From the NCBI RefSeq assembly GCF_020405225.1, contig NZ_CP084472.1, positions 2,170,001 through 2,234,000 on the forward strand: a DNA stretch of 64,000 nt, in the 5' to 3' direction. The position numbers were made by a program, and so were the translations under genes. The stretch is from Natrinema sp. DC36. Lineage in GTDB: Archaea > Halobacteriota > Halobacteria > Halobacteriales > Natrialbaceae. Under the pieces are notes generated by a model. It saw nothing but the letters and a program-made list of their open reading frames with translations. It did no database searches and was not told the DNA's origin. Shown piece after piece: positions 17,676 to 27,411 of this stretch. Position 1 is the stretch's first letter, and each line of letters begins with the position of its first letter.

Positions 17676-18500
17676 ATGCTCACCTTCATCGGCCTCGGTC
17701 TCTACGACGAGCGCTCGATCACCGTCGAGGGCCGGGACGCCCTGCGGGCGGCCGACCGCGTCTACGCCGAGTTCTACACCAGTCAGCTGATCGGGACGAC
17801 GATCGACGACCTCGAGTCCCACCACGACCTCGAGATCGAGGTCCGGGATCGCGCCGGCGTCGAACAGCATCCCGACGACATGCTCGCAGCGGCCGAGGGC
17901 GAAGACATCGCGTTCCTGACGGCGGGCGATACGATGATTTCGACGACCCACGTCGACCTCCGGCTGCGCGCTCACGACCGCGGAATCGAGACGCGGGTGA
18001 TCCACGGCGTCACCGCCCAAACGGCCACCAGCGCGCTGACCGGACTCCAGAACTACCGCTTCGGCAAGGCCACCACCCTTCCGTTTCCGTACGCCCACGG
18101 GGCCGAGGGACTCCCGGCGAGCGTCACGGAGACGATCGACGACAACCGTGCAGACCGGCTGCACACCGTCGTCTACCTCGATATCAAGGTTGGATACGAT
18201 CCAACCAGCAGTCAGAACTCTTCGAGTTCTGACGACAAAGCCGAACGCGGGGAGTACATGACCGCCGACGTCGGTGCCGAACTGCTCGCAGCGGAGTACC
18301 CCGACCTCGTAGGCGTCGTCGTCGCCCGCGCGGGCAGCCCCGACCCACTCGTCGAGGCCGGAACGATGACCGAACTGGCGGACCGCGAGTTCGGCGACCC
18401 GCTACACCTGCTCGTGATCCCCGGGGAGTGTCACCTGCTCGAGGCCGACGCGTTAGTCGAACTGGCCGGTGCGGATCGGGACGCCCTCGAGATCGCCTGA
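17676..18500 (+). CDS. dphB: diphthine synthase with a 17-residue inserted segment
   Basis: A 274-aa SAM-dependent methyltransferase that trimethylates the modified histidine of elongation factor 2 in diphthamide synthesis. The N-terminus MLTFIGLGLYDERSITVEG, the AFLTAGDTMISTTHVDLRL region and VIHGVTAQTATSALTGLQNY are standard, and the C-terminal VVVARAGSPDPLVEAG is intact. The conserved LDIK-AERGEYMTA junction is interrupted by 17 residues rich in Ser (codons 18189-18239), encoded by a double-hairpin insert that keeps the frame. The insert falls in a surface loop by homology, so the enzyme may remain active. Length is otherwise normal. Confidence 0.9.
   Translation: MLTFIGLGLYDERSITVEGRDALRAADRVYAEFYTSQLIGTTIDDLESHHDLEIEVRDRAGVEQHPDDMLAAAEGEDIAFLTAGDTMISTTHVDLRLRAHDRGIETRVIHGVTAQTATSALTGLQNYRFGKATTLPFPYAHGAEGLPASVTETIDDNRADRLHTVVYLDIKVGYDPTSSQNSSSSDDKAERGEYMTADVGAELLAAEYPDLVGVVVARAGSPDPLVEAGTMTELADREFGDPLHLLVIPGECHLLEADALVELAGADRDALEIA
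18189..18239. repeat. 51-bp paired-hairpin insertion inside dphB
   Basis: Two perfect hairpins with 3-nt loops lie in tandem: stem GGTTGGAT with loop ACG (18188-18206) and stem GTCAGAACTC with loop TTC (18211-18233), 4 nt apart. The 51-bp length keeps the reading frame and adds 17 codons. The architecture matches the 54-bp insert at 8228-8281, including GTCA/TGAC ends on the second hairpin. Confidence 0.65.
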
Positions 18501-18621
18501 CGGCGGTTGAGGCTCGGTGACGACGACCGGTTCAGCGGCCGGTATCGTCCTCCCGAACGACCGCGTTTCGATCGGAAACGGACGCCGAGGGATTTACGGT
18601 CGGTGCGGGAAAGCATGGGCC

Positions 18622-19455
18622 ATGAGCGGTCCGGAGGTCACGGACGGTGGGGTCCGCCCCGAGGGGTCGACGGGAGCCGGCGACGGGCACGACCTCGATC
18701 GGGAGACGATCGAGTTGGCCCGAGAGGAGCTTCGAACGACATTCGAGTATCAGGTCGAGCGCGTCCAGGAGATCGACGAGAAGGCGATCGAGATCTTGAA
18801 GGCGAACCTCCTGTTGATCGGGCTGGTCGTCACCGGCGGCTCGATCGTCGTCCAGACGGATATCGACGTCGCGGCCTTCGTGAACCCCTTTACGATCGCC
18901 AGCGCATTGCTCCTGCTGGGCTCGACGGGACTCGCGGGGGTGACGTACACGGCCTCCAACCTCCGGGGCGGCATCGACGGCGACGCGGTCGAGACAGCAC
19001 TCGCGACGGCACGAGCCGAGTCGGCGGACGCAGATCGGTTCGAGGTGCGACTGCTTCGAAGCTACGGCCGGTGGATCGAGTACAACGCGCGGGTGACCGC
19101 CGTCAACGACATGTTCGCGACGATCACCGTCCTCATGGTGATCGCCGCCTTCGTCTACGTGGTCGCGGGAATCGGCGTCGGCGCACTCGGCCCGTCGACG
19201 CTCGTCTCGGCGGTCGTCTTCCTCGCGCTCACGGCCGCGCTGCTGTGGCTCGGAGCCTTCGCGTACTACATGGACCACCTCGGCGCGAACGACGAGCACT
19301 GGGAGGGGACGTTCGACGGCGTCCGGATCTCGAAGGGCGTCACCCGGAAGCGCGGACTGTCGACGCTGCGGTCGATGCGCAGCGAGGGCGCTACCGACGA
19401 ACGGGAGGAAGAAGCGGCCGCGGAGGGAGTCCCGGAGCGAAGCTCCGAGCGCTGA
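18622..19455 (+). CDS. four-helix membrane protein, 277 aa, unknown function
   Basis: The N-terminal 55 residues are acidic and soluble, followed by a coiled-coil-like stretch (IELAREELRTTFEYQVERVQ). Two membrane hairpins are visible: ANLLLIGLVVTGGSIVVQ with FTIASALLLLGSTGLAGVTY, and MFATITVLMVIAAFVYVV with LVSAVVFLALTAALLWLGAF. The layout of paired helices separated by a cytoplasmic helical linker recalls SLATT- or Pycsar-TM-type effector modules, but I have no motif proof. The last residues coincide with a GGAGC/GCTCC palindrome. The start MSGPEVTDGG suits halophile style. Confidence 0.65.
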   Translation: MSGPEVTDGGVRPEGSTGAGDGHDLDRETIELAREELRTTFEYQVERVQEIDEKAIEILKANLLLIGLVVTGGSIVVQTDIDVAAFVNPFTIASALLLLGSTGLAGVTYTASNLRGGIDGDAVETALATARAESADADRFEVRLLRSYGRWIEYNARVTAVNDMFATITVLMVIAAFVYVVAGIGVGALGPSTLVSAVVFLALTAALLWLGAFAYYMDHLGANDEHWEGTFDGVRISKGVTRKRGLSTLRSMRSEGATDEREEEAAAEGVPERSSER

Positions 19456-19482
19456 ACCGGATCGACACCACGGCTTCCGGCC

Positions 19483-20562
19483 CTACAGGACGGACTCGAG
19501 CCGATCCATGAAGTCGCCGGGGACCTCGACGTGGGGCGTGTGACCGACGTTTCCGAAGACGACTTCCTCGAACTCGCCGCCGCGGTCGGCGTAGCGCTCG
19601 AGGACGGCGCGGGTCTGGTCGACCATCGGCTGGGGCGGGAAAACGTCCTCGCCGGGCCACTCCGGGAGTTCGCCCATTCGGCCGAGCGTGCCCAGATCGA
19701 AGAGGGAGGCGTTCGAGACGATCTGGTCGGAATCGCCGCGGATCCACAGCACGGGCGGTTTGTCGTCGGGATCGATCTCGGTGATCGCCTCGAGATCGCA
19801 GTACTTCGGCGAGATGGCGTTGTTCACGCCCGTTTTGCCCGGCGCGATGCCGGGCCAGTTCTCGCTCGGCTTTGAGGACCCCGGATAGTTCCCGTCGCCG
19901 GTCGCCGTATCGAGCATCCCCGTCAGGTACGATTCCTCGCGCTTGCCGTCGAACTCGTGGGTCGGGTCGACGTAGTAGGTTCGCAGGACCGTTCGGGGGG
20001 AGGTCCGTCCCTCCTCGCTTCGGTCGCGGTCGGCCAGCCCCGCCACGAACGCGTCGTTGCCGATCCCGCCGCCGGAGCCGGCGTAGTCGTCGAAACACGG
20101 CGTTCCCTCCGTATCCTTCGTCCCGCCGAACCCGTACGGAGAGAGCGGATTGACCAGCACGAGCGAGGCGACCGCCTCGGGGTGGTCGATCGCGTACCGC
20201 ATCGCGACCCCGCCGCCGTTCGACCAGCCGACGAGGACGATCGGCTCCGCGAGGCCGAGTTCGTCGACGAACACTCGGAGGTCCTCCGCGAAGTCGCCGA
20301 GCCCGTTCGTCGCGTCGACCGGTTTCCTCTCCGAGTCACCGTACCCTCGGAGATCGGGCGCGATCGCGCGGTGGCGATCCGGCAAGTCGACCATCACGTC
20401 CTCGAAGAACCGTGAGGATGAGACGTTTCCGTGGCAAAAAAGGACGGTTTTTCCCTCGGCGGCGGCCCGATTTGATTCGCCCGATTCGAGGTAGTGGGTC
20501 TCGAGTCGGTCCGTTTCCGCGGTTCGCGAGTCGACCCCGGCGAGGGTGTCGTCTCGAGGCAT
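19483..20562 (-). CDS. alpha/beta hydrolase, 359 aa
   Basis: An alpha/beta-hydrolase-fold enzyme with the oxyanion motif HGN at residues 44-46, the nucleophile elbow GW-S114-NGG, the acid in RGDSDQIVS and the His in GNVGHTPHVE. About 130 residues between strands 6 and 7 form a large cap domain. Substrate is unknown; carboxyl-ester or epoxide hydrolysis are both possible. The start MPRDDTLAGVD is used because the upstream extension adds only MVPAA. It ends 27 nt from the convergent membrane protein. Confidence 0.85.
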   Translation of the reverse strand: MPRDDTLAGVDSRTAETDRLETHYLESGESNRAAAEGKTVLFCHGNVSSSRFFEDVMVDLPDRHRAIAPDLRGYGDSERKPVDATNGLGDFAEDLRVFVDELGLAEPIVLVGWSNGGGVAMRYAIDHPEAVASLVLVNPLSPYGFGGTKDTEGTPCFDDYAGSGGGIGNDAFVAGLADRDRSEEGRTSPRTVLRTYYVDPTHEFDGKREESYLTGMLDTATGDGNYPGSSKPSENWPGIAPGKTGVNNAISPKYCDLEAITEIDPDDKPPVLWIRGDSDQIVSNASLFDLGTLGRMGELPEWPGEDVFPPQPMVDQTRAVLERYADRGGEFEEVVFGNVGHTPHVEVPGDFMDRLESVL

Positions 20563-20651
20563 GGCCGCCGGTACCACGGCCCCCGTGATAACTCTCCGGC
20601 CGAATCCGTGTCCCTCATCGAGCCGACGGCGGCGACGGCGACGACCGCGGT

Positions 20652-21911
20652 TCAGTCATCGGCCGTGACGCCGGACCGCGATCGCCGACCCGACCGTCGG
20701 CGGAGTACCGCGCCGATGAGGGCAGCGAACGCGGCACAGGCGGCGACGACGGCGAACAGCATCGCCGGCGTCGACCGCGTCAGGACAAGGCCGGCCAGCG
20801 ACGAGCCGACAGCACCGACGCCGAAGATCGCCGTGTAGGAGTAGCCGAAGGAGAGCCCCCTCGCGTCGGCCGGCGTGTACGCCGAAATCGCCTCCTGGTT
20901 GATCGGCGCGATCATGAACGTGAGGAATCCAAGCAGGCCGGCGACGACAAGCAGCGGCGCGAGCCCCGCGTTCGCCGACGGAACGAACGCGATCGCGACG
21001 GCGGCCAGTGCGGCGTAGCCGCCCAGCAGCACGGTCTCGAGGCGCCCGCGATCGACGAGTTTCCCACCGACGTACTGGCCGACGCCCCCCACTAGCAACA
21101 GTCCGGAGTAGACGTACTGACTCGGCTCGAACGAGCGGCCGACCAGCGCCACCGGATCGAACAGCGGCAGGTCCGCGAGGATGTCCGGCAGGAACGTAAA
21201 CGTCGCCCGGTAGTAGACGCCATAGAGGATTCCCGTCGCGAACACGAGGGCGAAGCCGACGGTAAACAGCCGCCGGGAACTGGCGATGAACGCCGCGAGA
21301 CTGCGAGGTTGCACGCGCTCGGTCGCAGTGGCGTCCGCGTCTCGGGCCGCACTCCCGGCGGTCTCGTCGAACTCGAGGCGCGCGCCGACGGCCGCCGCCA
21401 CGAGGACCGGCACCAGAAGCAGGGCCGCGACGGTCCGCCAGCCGACGAACGCCAGCAGGACCGCTGCGAGCAACGGTCCGGTCGCGACGCCGACGTTGCC
21501 CGCAGCGCCGTGGTACGCGAACGCGGTTCCTCGTGCTTTCGCGCCGCGGCTGAGCAGCGCCAGCCCGGCCGGGTGATAGAGACTCGCCGCTGTCCCCCAC
21601 AGTAACAACCCGATCGTTAGCACCTCGAGCGTCGGCGCGACGCTGACCAGCGCGAACGAGCCGGCCATACCGAGCAGGCAGGCGAGCACGAGCCGTTTGG
21701 AACTGATTCGGTCGGCGAGCAATCCGCTCGGCAGCGCACCGATCCCGACCAGCGCGTAGCTCGCACCGACGACGGTGCCCAGAAGCGCCGCTGTCGTCGA
21801 AAACTCCTCGAGCCAGATCACGACGAAAATCGGAATGACGAGCTCGTAGGTGTGGAAGGTCGCGTGGCCGAGCATGGCGAACGCGGTCACCGCCCTGTCG
21901 TTTCGGTCCAT
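20652..21911 (-). CDS. MFS transporter
   Basis: A 419-aa protein with twelve hydrophobic helices arranged as two six-helix bundles around an acidic loop (AARDADATATERVQPRS, about residue 200). The loop between helices 2 and 3 reads GLLADRISSKRLVLA, the major facilitator signature GxLxDRxSxK/R. Specificity cannot be predicted. Its start lies 47 nt from the end of leuB and may share its transcript. Confidence 0.85.
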   Translation of the reverse strand: MDRNDRAVTAFAMLGHATFHTYELVIPIFVVIWLEEFSTTAALLGTVVGASYALVGIGALPSGLLADRISSKRLVLACLLGMAGSFALVSVAPTLEVLTIGLLLWGTAASLYHPAGLALLSRGAKARGTAFAYHGAAGNVGVATGPLLAAVLLAFVGWRTVAALLLVPVLVAAAVGARLEFDETAGSAARDADATATERVQPRSLAAFIASSRRLFTVGFALVFATGILYGVYYRATFTFLPDILADLPLFDPVALVGRSFEPSQYVYSGLLLVGGVGQYVGGKLVDRGRLETVLLGGYAALAAVAIAFVPSANAGLAPLLVVAGLLGFLTFMIAPINQEAISAYTPADARGLSFGYSYTAIFGVGAVGSSLAGLVLTRSTPAMLFAVVAACAAFAALIGAVLRRRSGRRSRSGVTADD

Positions 21912-21958
21912 ACGAATGCTGACTGTGAGGGAGCTCCCGTGAGTCGCGGGACGGGCCG

Positions 21959-22939
21959 TTACAGCCGGTCGATGATCGCGTCGGTCACGTCCTCGGTCGA
22001 GGCGTCCCCGCCCAGATCGGGCGTCCGCGGCCCGTCGGCGAGCGTCGCTTCGACGGCCTCGTGAACGGCGTCGCTCTCCTCGTCGTGGCCGAGGTACTCG
22101 AGCAGCATGGCGGCGGAGATGATCGTCGCGGCGGGGTTCGCGACCCCCTGTCCAGCGATGTCCGGTGCGGTGCCGTGGACGGGCTCGAACAGCGCACGGT
22201 CGGGGCCGATGTTGGCCGAGGGGAGCAGGCCGAGGCCGCCGACCAGTCCCGCTGCGAGGTCCGAGAGGACGTCGCCCGCGAGGTTCGGGCAGACGACCAC
22301 GTCGAACTGTTCGGGGTCGAGACAGACTCGCGTCGCGAAGGCGTCCATGAGCACTTCGTCCGTTTCGACGCCCTGCTCGTCGGCCACCGACTTGACGGTG
22401 TCGCGGAAGAGGCCGTCCGTCTCGCGCATGACGTTGGCCTTATGGACGATCGAGAAGCCGTCGTGTTTGTCGCCGGCGACGAAGTCGCAGGCGAACTCCC
22501 CGAGGCGTTCGGAGGCGGACTCCGTGACGACTCGAGTTAGCGTCGAGACGTCTTGCGTCAGTCGATCTTCGTGACCCGCGTAGACGCCCTCGGTGTTCTC
22601 CCGCAGGAAGACCAGATCCGTCTCGGGGCGGACGGCGTCGATCCCAGGATATGCCGTCGCGGGCCGAACGTTGACGAACGAGTCGACCGCCGTCCGGAGC
22701 GGCAGGATGACGTCCGCGGCCGTCTCGCCGGCCGCGCCGAACAGCGTCGCGTCCGCCGACGCCGCGAGGTCGTAGGTCTCCTGTGGCAAGGCCTCACCGG
22801 TCTCTTCTTCGACCGCGTCGCCCGCGTCGGCCTCGACGAACTCGAAGTCGATCGCGAGGGCCTCGAGGACCTCGACCGCTGCGGGCGTCACTTCCTGTCC
22901 GATCCCGTCGCCCGGAATGACGGCGATTTCGTGAGTCAT
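21959..22939 (-). CDS. leuB: 3-isopropylmalate dehydrogenase
   Basis: A 326-aa member of the isocitrate/isopropylmalate dehydrogenase family; it oxidises and decarboxylates 3-isopropylmalate to 2-oxoisocaproate in leucine synthesis. Motifs are the N-terminal [19 protein letters not shown], the substrate Arg region [12 protein letters not shown], the Lys/Tyr-like [12 protein letters not shown], the metal-binding [11 protein letters not shown] and the NAD loop [19 protein letters not shown]. Context (leuA, leuC, leuD upstream) supports LeuB over isocitrate dehydrogenase. It is separated from leuD by two unrelated genes. Confidence 0.92.
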   Translation of the reverse strand: MTHEIAVIPGDGIGQEVTPAAVEVLEALAIDFEFVEADAGDAVEEETGEALPQETYDLAASADATLFGAAGETAADVILPLRTAVDSFVNVRPATAYPGIDAVRPETDLVFLRENTEGVYAGHEDRLTQDVSTLTRVVTESASERLGEFACDFVAGDKHDGFSIVHKANVMRETDGLFRDTVKSVADEQGVETDEVLMDAFATRVCLDPEQFDVVVCPNLAGDVLSDLAAGLVGGLGLLPSANIGPDRALFEPVHGTAPDIAGQGVANPAATIISAAMLLEYLGHDEESDAVHEAVEATLADGPRTPDLGGDASTEDVTDAIIDRL

Positions 22940-23111
22940 GCCCTATCTTCTACCGCACGCTGAAAAGAGGGTATCGATGTCTCGGAGCCTGCCGGTTCGA
23001 AACTCCCCGAGAACGACGACACCGGATCGAAGCCGGAACGGGAGTCAGCCTACGAGATTCGGCCCACGCCTCGATCGGGCCGTAACCGACGGATTCGATG
23101 GGATACGAACG

Positions 23112-24173
23112 TCACGACTCGGAACGAGAGGTTCGCGCGAGGAGGGATCCGGCTACCACGGTGAGTGCCATCACGGCCACGATCGTCGCCGTCGCAAATT
23201 TCGATATCGATATCGGTAGCGGTGCCGGAAGCGCCACGGTCACGGTCGCCGTCTCCTCGCTCTCGACCGCACCGGTCGCGACGCTCGACGCTTCGAACGC
23301 CGGAGCGGACGCCGCGACGGTATACGATTCGCCGGTGCCGGGAACGGTCACCGCGAGCGTCCCGGCGTCGTCGGTCGTCGATGCAGCGTCGAACGCGGCC
23401 TCGTCGCGTGTGATCGAAACGGTCGCGTTCTCGATCAGCTCTCCGTCCTCCGTTTCGACGACGACCTCGAGGACGGCGTCCCCCCGTAGCGCGATCGATT
23501 CGACGCGTCCCTCACCCGTCGACGGAGAGACGGTTCGCCGGTCTTCGACGTAGCCTGTGGCGTGCACGCGGAGTTCGTAGTCGCCGCGAGACGGAACGTT
23601 CTCGATCCGATACGTTCCATCGCTGACGCGGACGCCCGAGTACGTGCCACGGGCTCCGGTCGCCTCGACCGTCGCCGATTCGATCGGCTCGTCGAAGTGT
23701 GCGTCCGTGACCGCGACTGCGATCGATCCGACGCCGGCGAGCGAGACGTCGACTGTGGCCGTCTCGCCGGCAGGAACGGTCGTCGTTTCGGTGGTCGGTT
23801 CGTACCCGCGTTTCTCGACGGTCACGGCGTAGTCCCGATCACCCGGGAGACCGGCGAGTTCGAACGCTCCCTCGGAATCCGTCGTCGTCTCGTCAGTTTG
23901 GCTGTCGCCGATGACTGTAACCGAAGCGTTCGAAATCGGCTCGCCGGTCTCCGCGTCCGTTACCGTCCCCGCGATCGACGTCTCGTTTCCCGCGGATTCG
24001 TCGCGGGTCGGCGTCAGTGTCGCCGATCGGGGATCGTCGCCGCCGGCAGCCCCTGGCTGCGAGACAGCCGCCACGGAGGCGCTCGAGACGACTGCGCTGG
24101 CGACGACGAGCGCGAGTGCTATCAGCACGATCCCCACCCGGAATCGGGATCGCTCTCTGGCCCCGATTGACAT
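23112..24173 (-). CDS. secreted, membrane-anchored protein with carboxypeptidase-regulatory-like repeats
   Basis: A 353-aa surface protein. Residues 10-35 form an N-terminal hydrophobic signal or anchor; the body contains at least three CarboxypepD_reg-type beta-sandwich repeats, each with a GxVxDAxTGEPISNASVTV-like start, for example IAGTVTDAETGEPISNASVT. A C-terminal helix (TATIVAVMALTVVAGSLLA) anchors it, with a short basic tail inside. The outside part has several N-x-S/T sequons. It may act in the cell envelope. ATG at 24173 is preferred over 24185. It interrupts the leu operon. Confidence 0.75.
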   Translation of the reverse strand: MSIGARERSRFRVGIVLIALALVVASAVVSSASVAAVSQPGAAGGDDPRSATLTPTRDESAGNETSIAGTVTDAETGEPISNASVTVIGDSQTDETTTDSEGAFELAGLPGDRDYAVTVEKRGYEPTTETTTVPAGETATVDVSLAGVGSIAVAVTDAHFDEPIESATVEATGARGTYSGVRVSDGTYRIENVPSRGDYELRVHATGYVEDRRTVSPSTGEGRVESIALRGDAVLEVVVETEDGELIENATVSITRDEAAFDAASTTDDAGTLAVTVPGTGESYTVAASAPAFEASSVATGAVESEETATVTVALPAPLPISISKFATATIVAVMALTVVAGSLLARTSRSES

Positions 24174-24261
24174 TACGAGAACCAAACGGACCGGTGCGGT
24201 TAAGCGTAGTTATCGGGCTCGGCCGCGGGATGGCTCCGTGACTACCGCGAACAGCCGCGTC

Positions 24262-25176
24262 TCAGGGACTGCCGACACCGGTCGAGAACCCGACCGCCTC
24301 GGCGAGCGCGCGCCGCTTGAGCAGGACGAAGCCGACCGCGACCAGCCCGAAGCCGCCGACCGTCAGGACGCCGATCTCCTCACCGAGCAGGAAGACGCTC
24401 GCGACCGTCGCCACGATCGGGACCAGGTAGCCGATCAGCGCCGCCTCGAACGCGCCGTGTTCCTCGAGGATGGAGAAATAGATCATGAACGCGATGGCGG
24501 TCGCAAACACCCCGAGGTAGAGCAGGGCGCCCACGGAAACGGGTCCGAGCACGTCGGCACTGGGAAACTCGCCGGCGCCCAGACTGACGGCGTGCAAGAC
24601 CACTCCACCGACGAGCATCGACCAGCCGACCAGCGGCAGTTGCTCGAGCGTCGGCTCAGCTCGCTGGATCAGGACGCCGCCGAGCGCGACGCTACACACC
24701 TGCCCGACGATGAGCAGTCGCGCGGCAGTGTCGCCCGCTAGCAGGTTCCCCGGATCGGGCTGGACGACGAGGCCGACGCCCAGAAAACCGATGGCGGCGC
24801 CGACGGCCCCGAGCGGCGAGAGCCGTTCGCCCAGCAGCGGGATCGCCCACAGTGCGGTGACGATCGGAACCAGTCCCTGCAAGATTGCGGCGACCCCGCT
24901 CGGAACCGTCTGCTGGCCGAGGAAGAGGAGCCCGTTGCCCGCGATGAGGAAGACGCCACCGCCCGCGACCGCGGCCAGATCGTTCCGCGCGGTCGGCCGC
25001 CACTTCTCGACCCGAACGACGGCCGCGGTCAGTAGTAAGATCGCCGCGATGTCGTATCGAGCGGCTGCGAACAGCAGCGGCGGAAGGTACTCGAGGCCGA
25101 TCGAAATCGCGGGAAAGGAAAATCCCCAGAGAACGGCCAGCAACACGAAAAGCGACGCATCGAGAGCGCGAGACAT
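24262..25176 (-). CDS. DMT-superfamily (EamA) transporter
   Basis: A 304-aa protein with ten hydrophobic helices in two EamA repeats. LFVLLAVLWGFSFPAISIGL and LFAAARYDIAAILLL match the N-terminal repeat, and GALLYLGVFATAIAFMIYFS the second. Its halves align by eye with those of the transporter at 3000-4007, indicating paralogy. Cargo unknown. It lies inside the branched-chain amino acid locus, so amino-acid export is a guess only. Confidence 0.85.
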   Translation of the reverse strand: MSRALDASLFVLLAVLWGFSFPAISIGLEYLPPLLFAAARYDIAAILLLTAAVVRVEKWRPTARNDLAAVAGGGVFLIAGNGLLFLGQQTVPSGVAAILQGLVPIVTALWAIPLLGERLSPLGAVGAAIGFLGVGLVVQPDPGNLLAGDTAARLLIVGQVCSVALGGVLIQRAEPTLEQLPLVGWSMLVGGVVLHAVSLGAGEFPSADVLGPVSVGALLYLGVFATAIAFMIYFSILEEHGAFEAALIGYLVPIVATVASVFLLGEEIGVLTVGGFGLVAVGFVLLKRRALAEAVGFSTGVGSP

Positions 25177-25357
25177 GGGGGGATATATGCCTCAGTATCC
25201 GAAGTATCTCGCGATTTCCGCGCCTTCCTGCCGCTTCCGGTGTGGCACCACGACGCAAATCGGCTGTTCAGGGCGAGATGGACGACTCGAGTCGTGACGC
25301 GAGCGGCGGTCGAACGTGATGAACAGTCGAAAACGAGTCGCGAAAATTGCGCTCTCC

Positions 25358-25993
25358 TTACTCGGCTTCCGGAATCGCCGCGTCGTCGACGTACGGCAGT
25401 TCTCGAGCCTTCTCGCGGACCGCGCCGGCGTTGGACTTCATCAGCGCCGTCGTGTCCCAGACGCCGTCGACGAGCGCCTTGCGCTGGGCGTCGTCGACGG
25501 TCACGTCGATCGTGGTCTCGCCGTAGGTCACTTCTTCGGCCTCGATGTCGATATCGATCTCGCCGTCGGGGTTCGCGGTAACCCAGTCCTGGAGGTCCTC
25601 GATCGTCTCGCTGTCGGCCGTCACGGTCGGGATGCCGAGCGCCAGACAGTTGCCCGCGAAAATTTCGGCGAAGCTCTCGCCGATAACCGCATCGATCCCC
25701 CAGCGCATCAGGGCCTGCGGCGCGTGCTCTCTCGAGGAGCCACAGCCGAAGTTCGAGTTGACGACCATCACCGAGGAGTCCTGGTAGCGGTCCTCGTTGA
25801 ACGGATGTTCTTTCTGATTGTCGTCGTCGTCGAATCGCAGATCGAAGAACGCGAATTCGCCCAGTCCGTCGAAGGTGACGACCTTCATGAACCGCGCGGG
25901 GATGATCTGGTCGGTGTCGATGTCGTTACCCCGAATCGGAACGCCGGAGCCGGAGACGTAGTTGACCTCGGGAATCTCCACTTCGTCCGTCAT
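25358..25993 (-). CDS. leuD: 3-isopropylmalate dehydratase small subunit
   Basis: A 211-aa swivelling-domain subunit that joins LeuC to isomerise 2- to 3-isopropylmalate. Motifs: [33 protein letters not shown], and [20 protein letters not shown], all near-perfect. The ATG at 25993 overlaps leuC's stop by 4 nt (ATGA), so the pair is translationally coupled. The open frame upstream is antisense-like noise and is ignored. The C-terminus extends about 40 residues beyond the bacterial norm, as usual in haloarchaea. Confidence 0.94.
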   Translation of the reverse strand: MTDEVEIPEVNYVSGSGVPIRGNDIDTDQIIPARFMKVVTFDGLGEFAFFDLRFDDDDNQKEHPFNEDRYQDSSVMVVNSNFGCGSSREHAPQALMRWGIDAVIGESFAEIFAGNCLALGIPTVTADSETIEDLQDWVTANPDGEIDIDIEAEEVTYGETTIDVTVDDAQRKALVDGVWDTTALMKSNAGAVREKARELPYVDDAAIPEAE

Positions 25994-27411
25994 GCGAGGT
26001 TCACCTCCTTCAGATCGCGCACGTCGGAGACTTCCCCGTTGATCGCCGCCGCCGCGACCATTCGGGGGCTCATCAGGACGGTCCGTCCGTCCTTCGAGCC
26101 CTGCCGGCCGACGAAGTTCCGGTTCGAGGAGGAGGCACAGGCCTCGTCTCCCTCGAGCTGGTCTTCGTTCATGCCGAGACACATCGAACAGCCGGCGTTT
26201 CGCCACTCGAAACCGGCTTCCTCGAAGGTGTCCTTGAGGCCCTCTTCCTCGGCGGTCCGCTGCACGCGCTGGCTGCCGGGGACGACCATCGCGCGGACGT
26301 CGTCGTCGACCTGTCGACCCTCGACGATTCGAGCGGCGCGTCGCAGGTCCGGCAGGCGAGCGTTGGTACAGGAGCCGAGGAAAGCAACATCGATATTGTA
26401 CCCTTCCATCGTGTCGCCAGGCTCGACGCGCATGTGTTCTTGGGCGCGTCGGGCGGTGTCTTGTTTCTCTTCCGGCAGCGACTCCGGTTCCGGAATCGGA
26501 TCGGAGATGCCGACTCCCTGCCCGGGCGTGGTCCCCCAGGTGACGACCGGCTCGAGTTCGTTCGCGTCGATGTGGACGACGTCGTCGTATTCGGCGTCCT
26601 CGTCGCTGCGAATGGATTCCCAGTAGGGTTTGAGTTCGTCGAACTTCTCCGGGTTCTCCTGGAAATAGTCGGTCTGCTCGAGCCACTCGTAGGTGGTCTC
26701 GTCGGGGTTGACGTAGCCCGCACGAGCGCCGCCTTCGATCGACATGTTACAGATAGACATCCGCCCTTCCATCCCGAGGTCCTCGATGGCCTCGCCGGCG
26801 TACTCGTAGACGTAACCGACGCCGCCTTCCGTTCCGAGCCGGCGGATGATCTCGAGGATAACGTCCTTCGCTTCGACGCCGTCGCCGAGTTCGCCGTCGA
26901 TCTGGATCTTGCGGACCTTCTGTTTCTCCATGGCGACGGTGCCCGTCGCGAGCACGTCGCGGATCTGGGAGGTCCCGATGCCGAAGGCGAGCGCGCCGAA
27001 CGCGCCGTGTGTCGAGGTGTGGGAGTCCCCGCAGACGATCGTCTTGCCGGGCTGGGTGATCCCTTGCTCCGGTCCGATGACGTGGACGATCCCCTGATCG
27101 CCCGTCGTCGGGTCCGAGAACTCGATGCCGGCCTCGCGGACGTTTTCCTCGAGTTCGGCCATCATCTCCTCGGCCGCGTCCTCCTTGTAGGGACGGGACT
27201 GGTCGGCCGTCGGCACGATGTGGTCAACCGTCGCGTGGGTCAGCTTCGGAAAGGCGACCTCGAGGTCGCGCTCGCGGAGCATCCCGAACGCCTGCGGGCT
27301 CGTGACCTCGTGGATGAGGTGGAGCCCGACGAACAGCTGATCCTGTCCGGTCGGCAGGCGGGTTACCTTGTGTCGATCCCAGACCTTGTCGTACAGTGTG
27401 CCCTTGCTCAT
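25990..27411 (-). CDS. leuC: 3-isopropylmalate dehydratase large subunit
   Basis: A 473-aa aconitase-family protein binding a [4Fe-4S] cluster; it forms the isomerase with LeuD. Cluster cysteines lie in [11 protein letters not shown] and CSMCLGMN; other signatures are [32 protein letters not shown] and the [11 protein letters not shown] active-site arginine loop. The start [16 protein letters not shown] is the conserved N-terminus. It overlaps the preceding 96-aa gene and the following leuD by 4 nt each, a tight operon. Confidence 0.94.
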   Translation of the reverse strand: MSKGTLYDKVWDRHKVTRLPTGQDQLFVGLHLIHEVTSPQAFGMLRERDLEVAFPKLTHATVDHIVPTADQSRPYKEDAAEEMMAELEENVREAGIEFSDPTTGDQGIVHVIGPEQGITQPGKTIVCGDSHTSTHGAFGALAFGIGTSQIRDVLATGTVAMEKQKVRKIQIDGELGDGVEAKDVILEIIRRLGTEGGVGYVYEYAGEAIEDLGMEGRMSICNMSIEGGARAGYVNPDETTYEWLEQTDYFQENPEKFDELKPYWESIRSDEDAEYDDVVHIDANELEPVVTWGTTPGQGVGISDPIPEPESLPEEKQDTARRAQEHMRVEPGDTMEGYNIDVAFLGSCTNARLPDLRRAARIVEGRQVDDDVRAMVVPGSQRVQRTAEEEGLKDTFEEAGFEWRNAGCSMCLGMNEDQLEGDEACASSSNRNFVGRQGSKDGRTVLMSPRMVAAAAINGEVSDVRDLKEVNLA

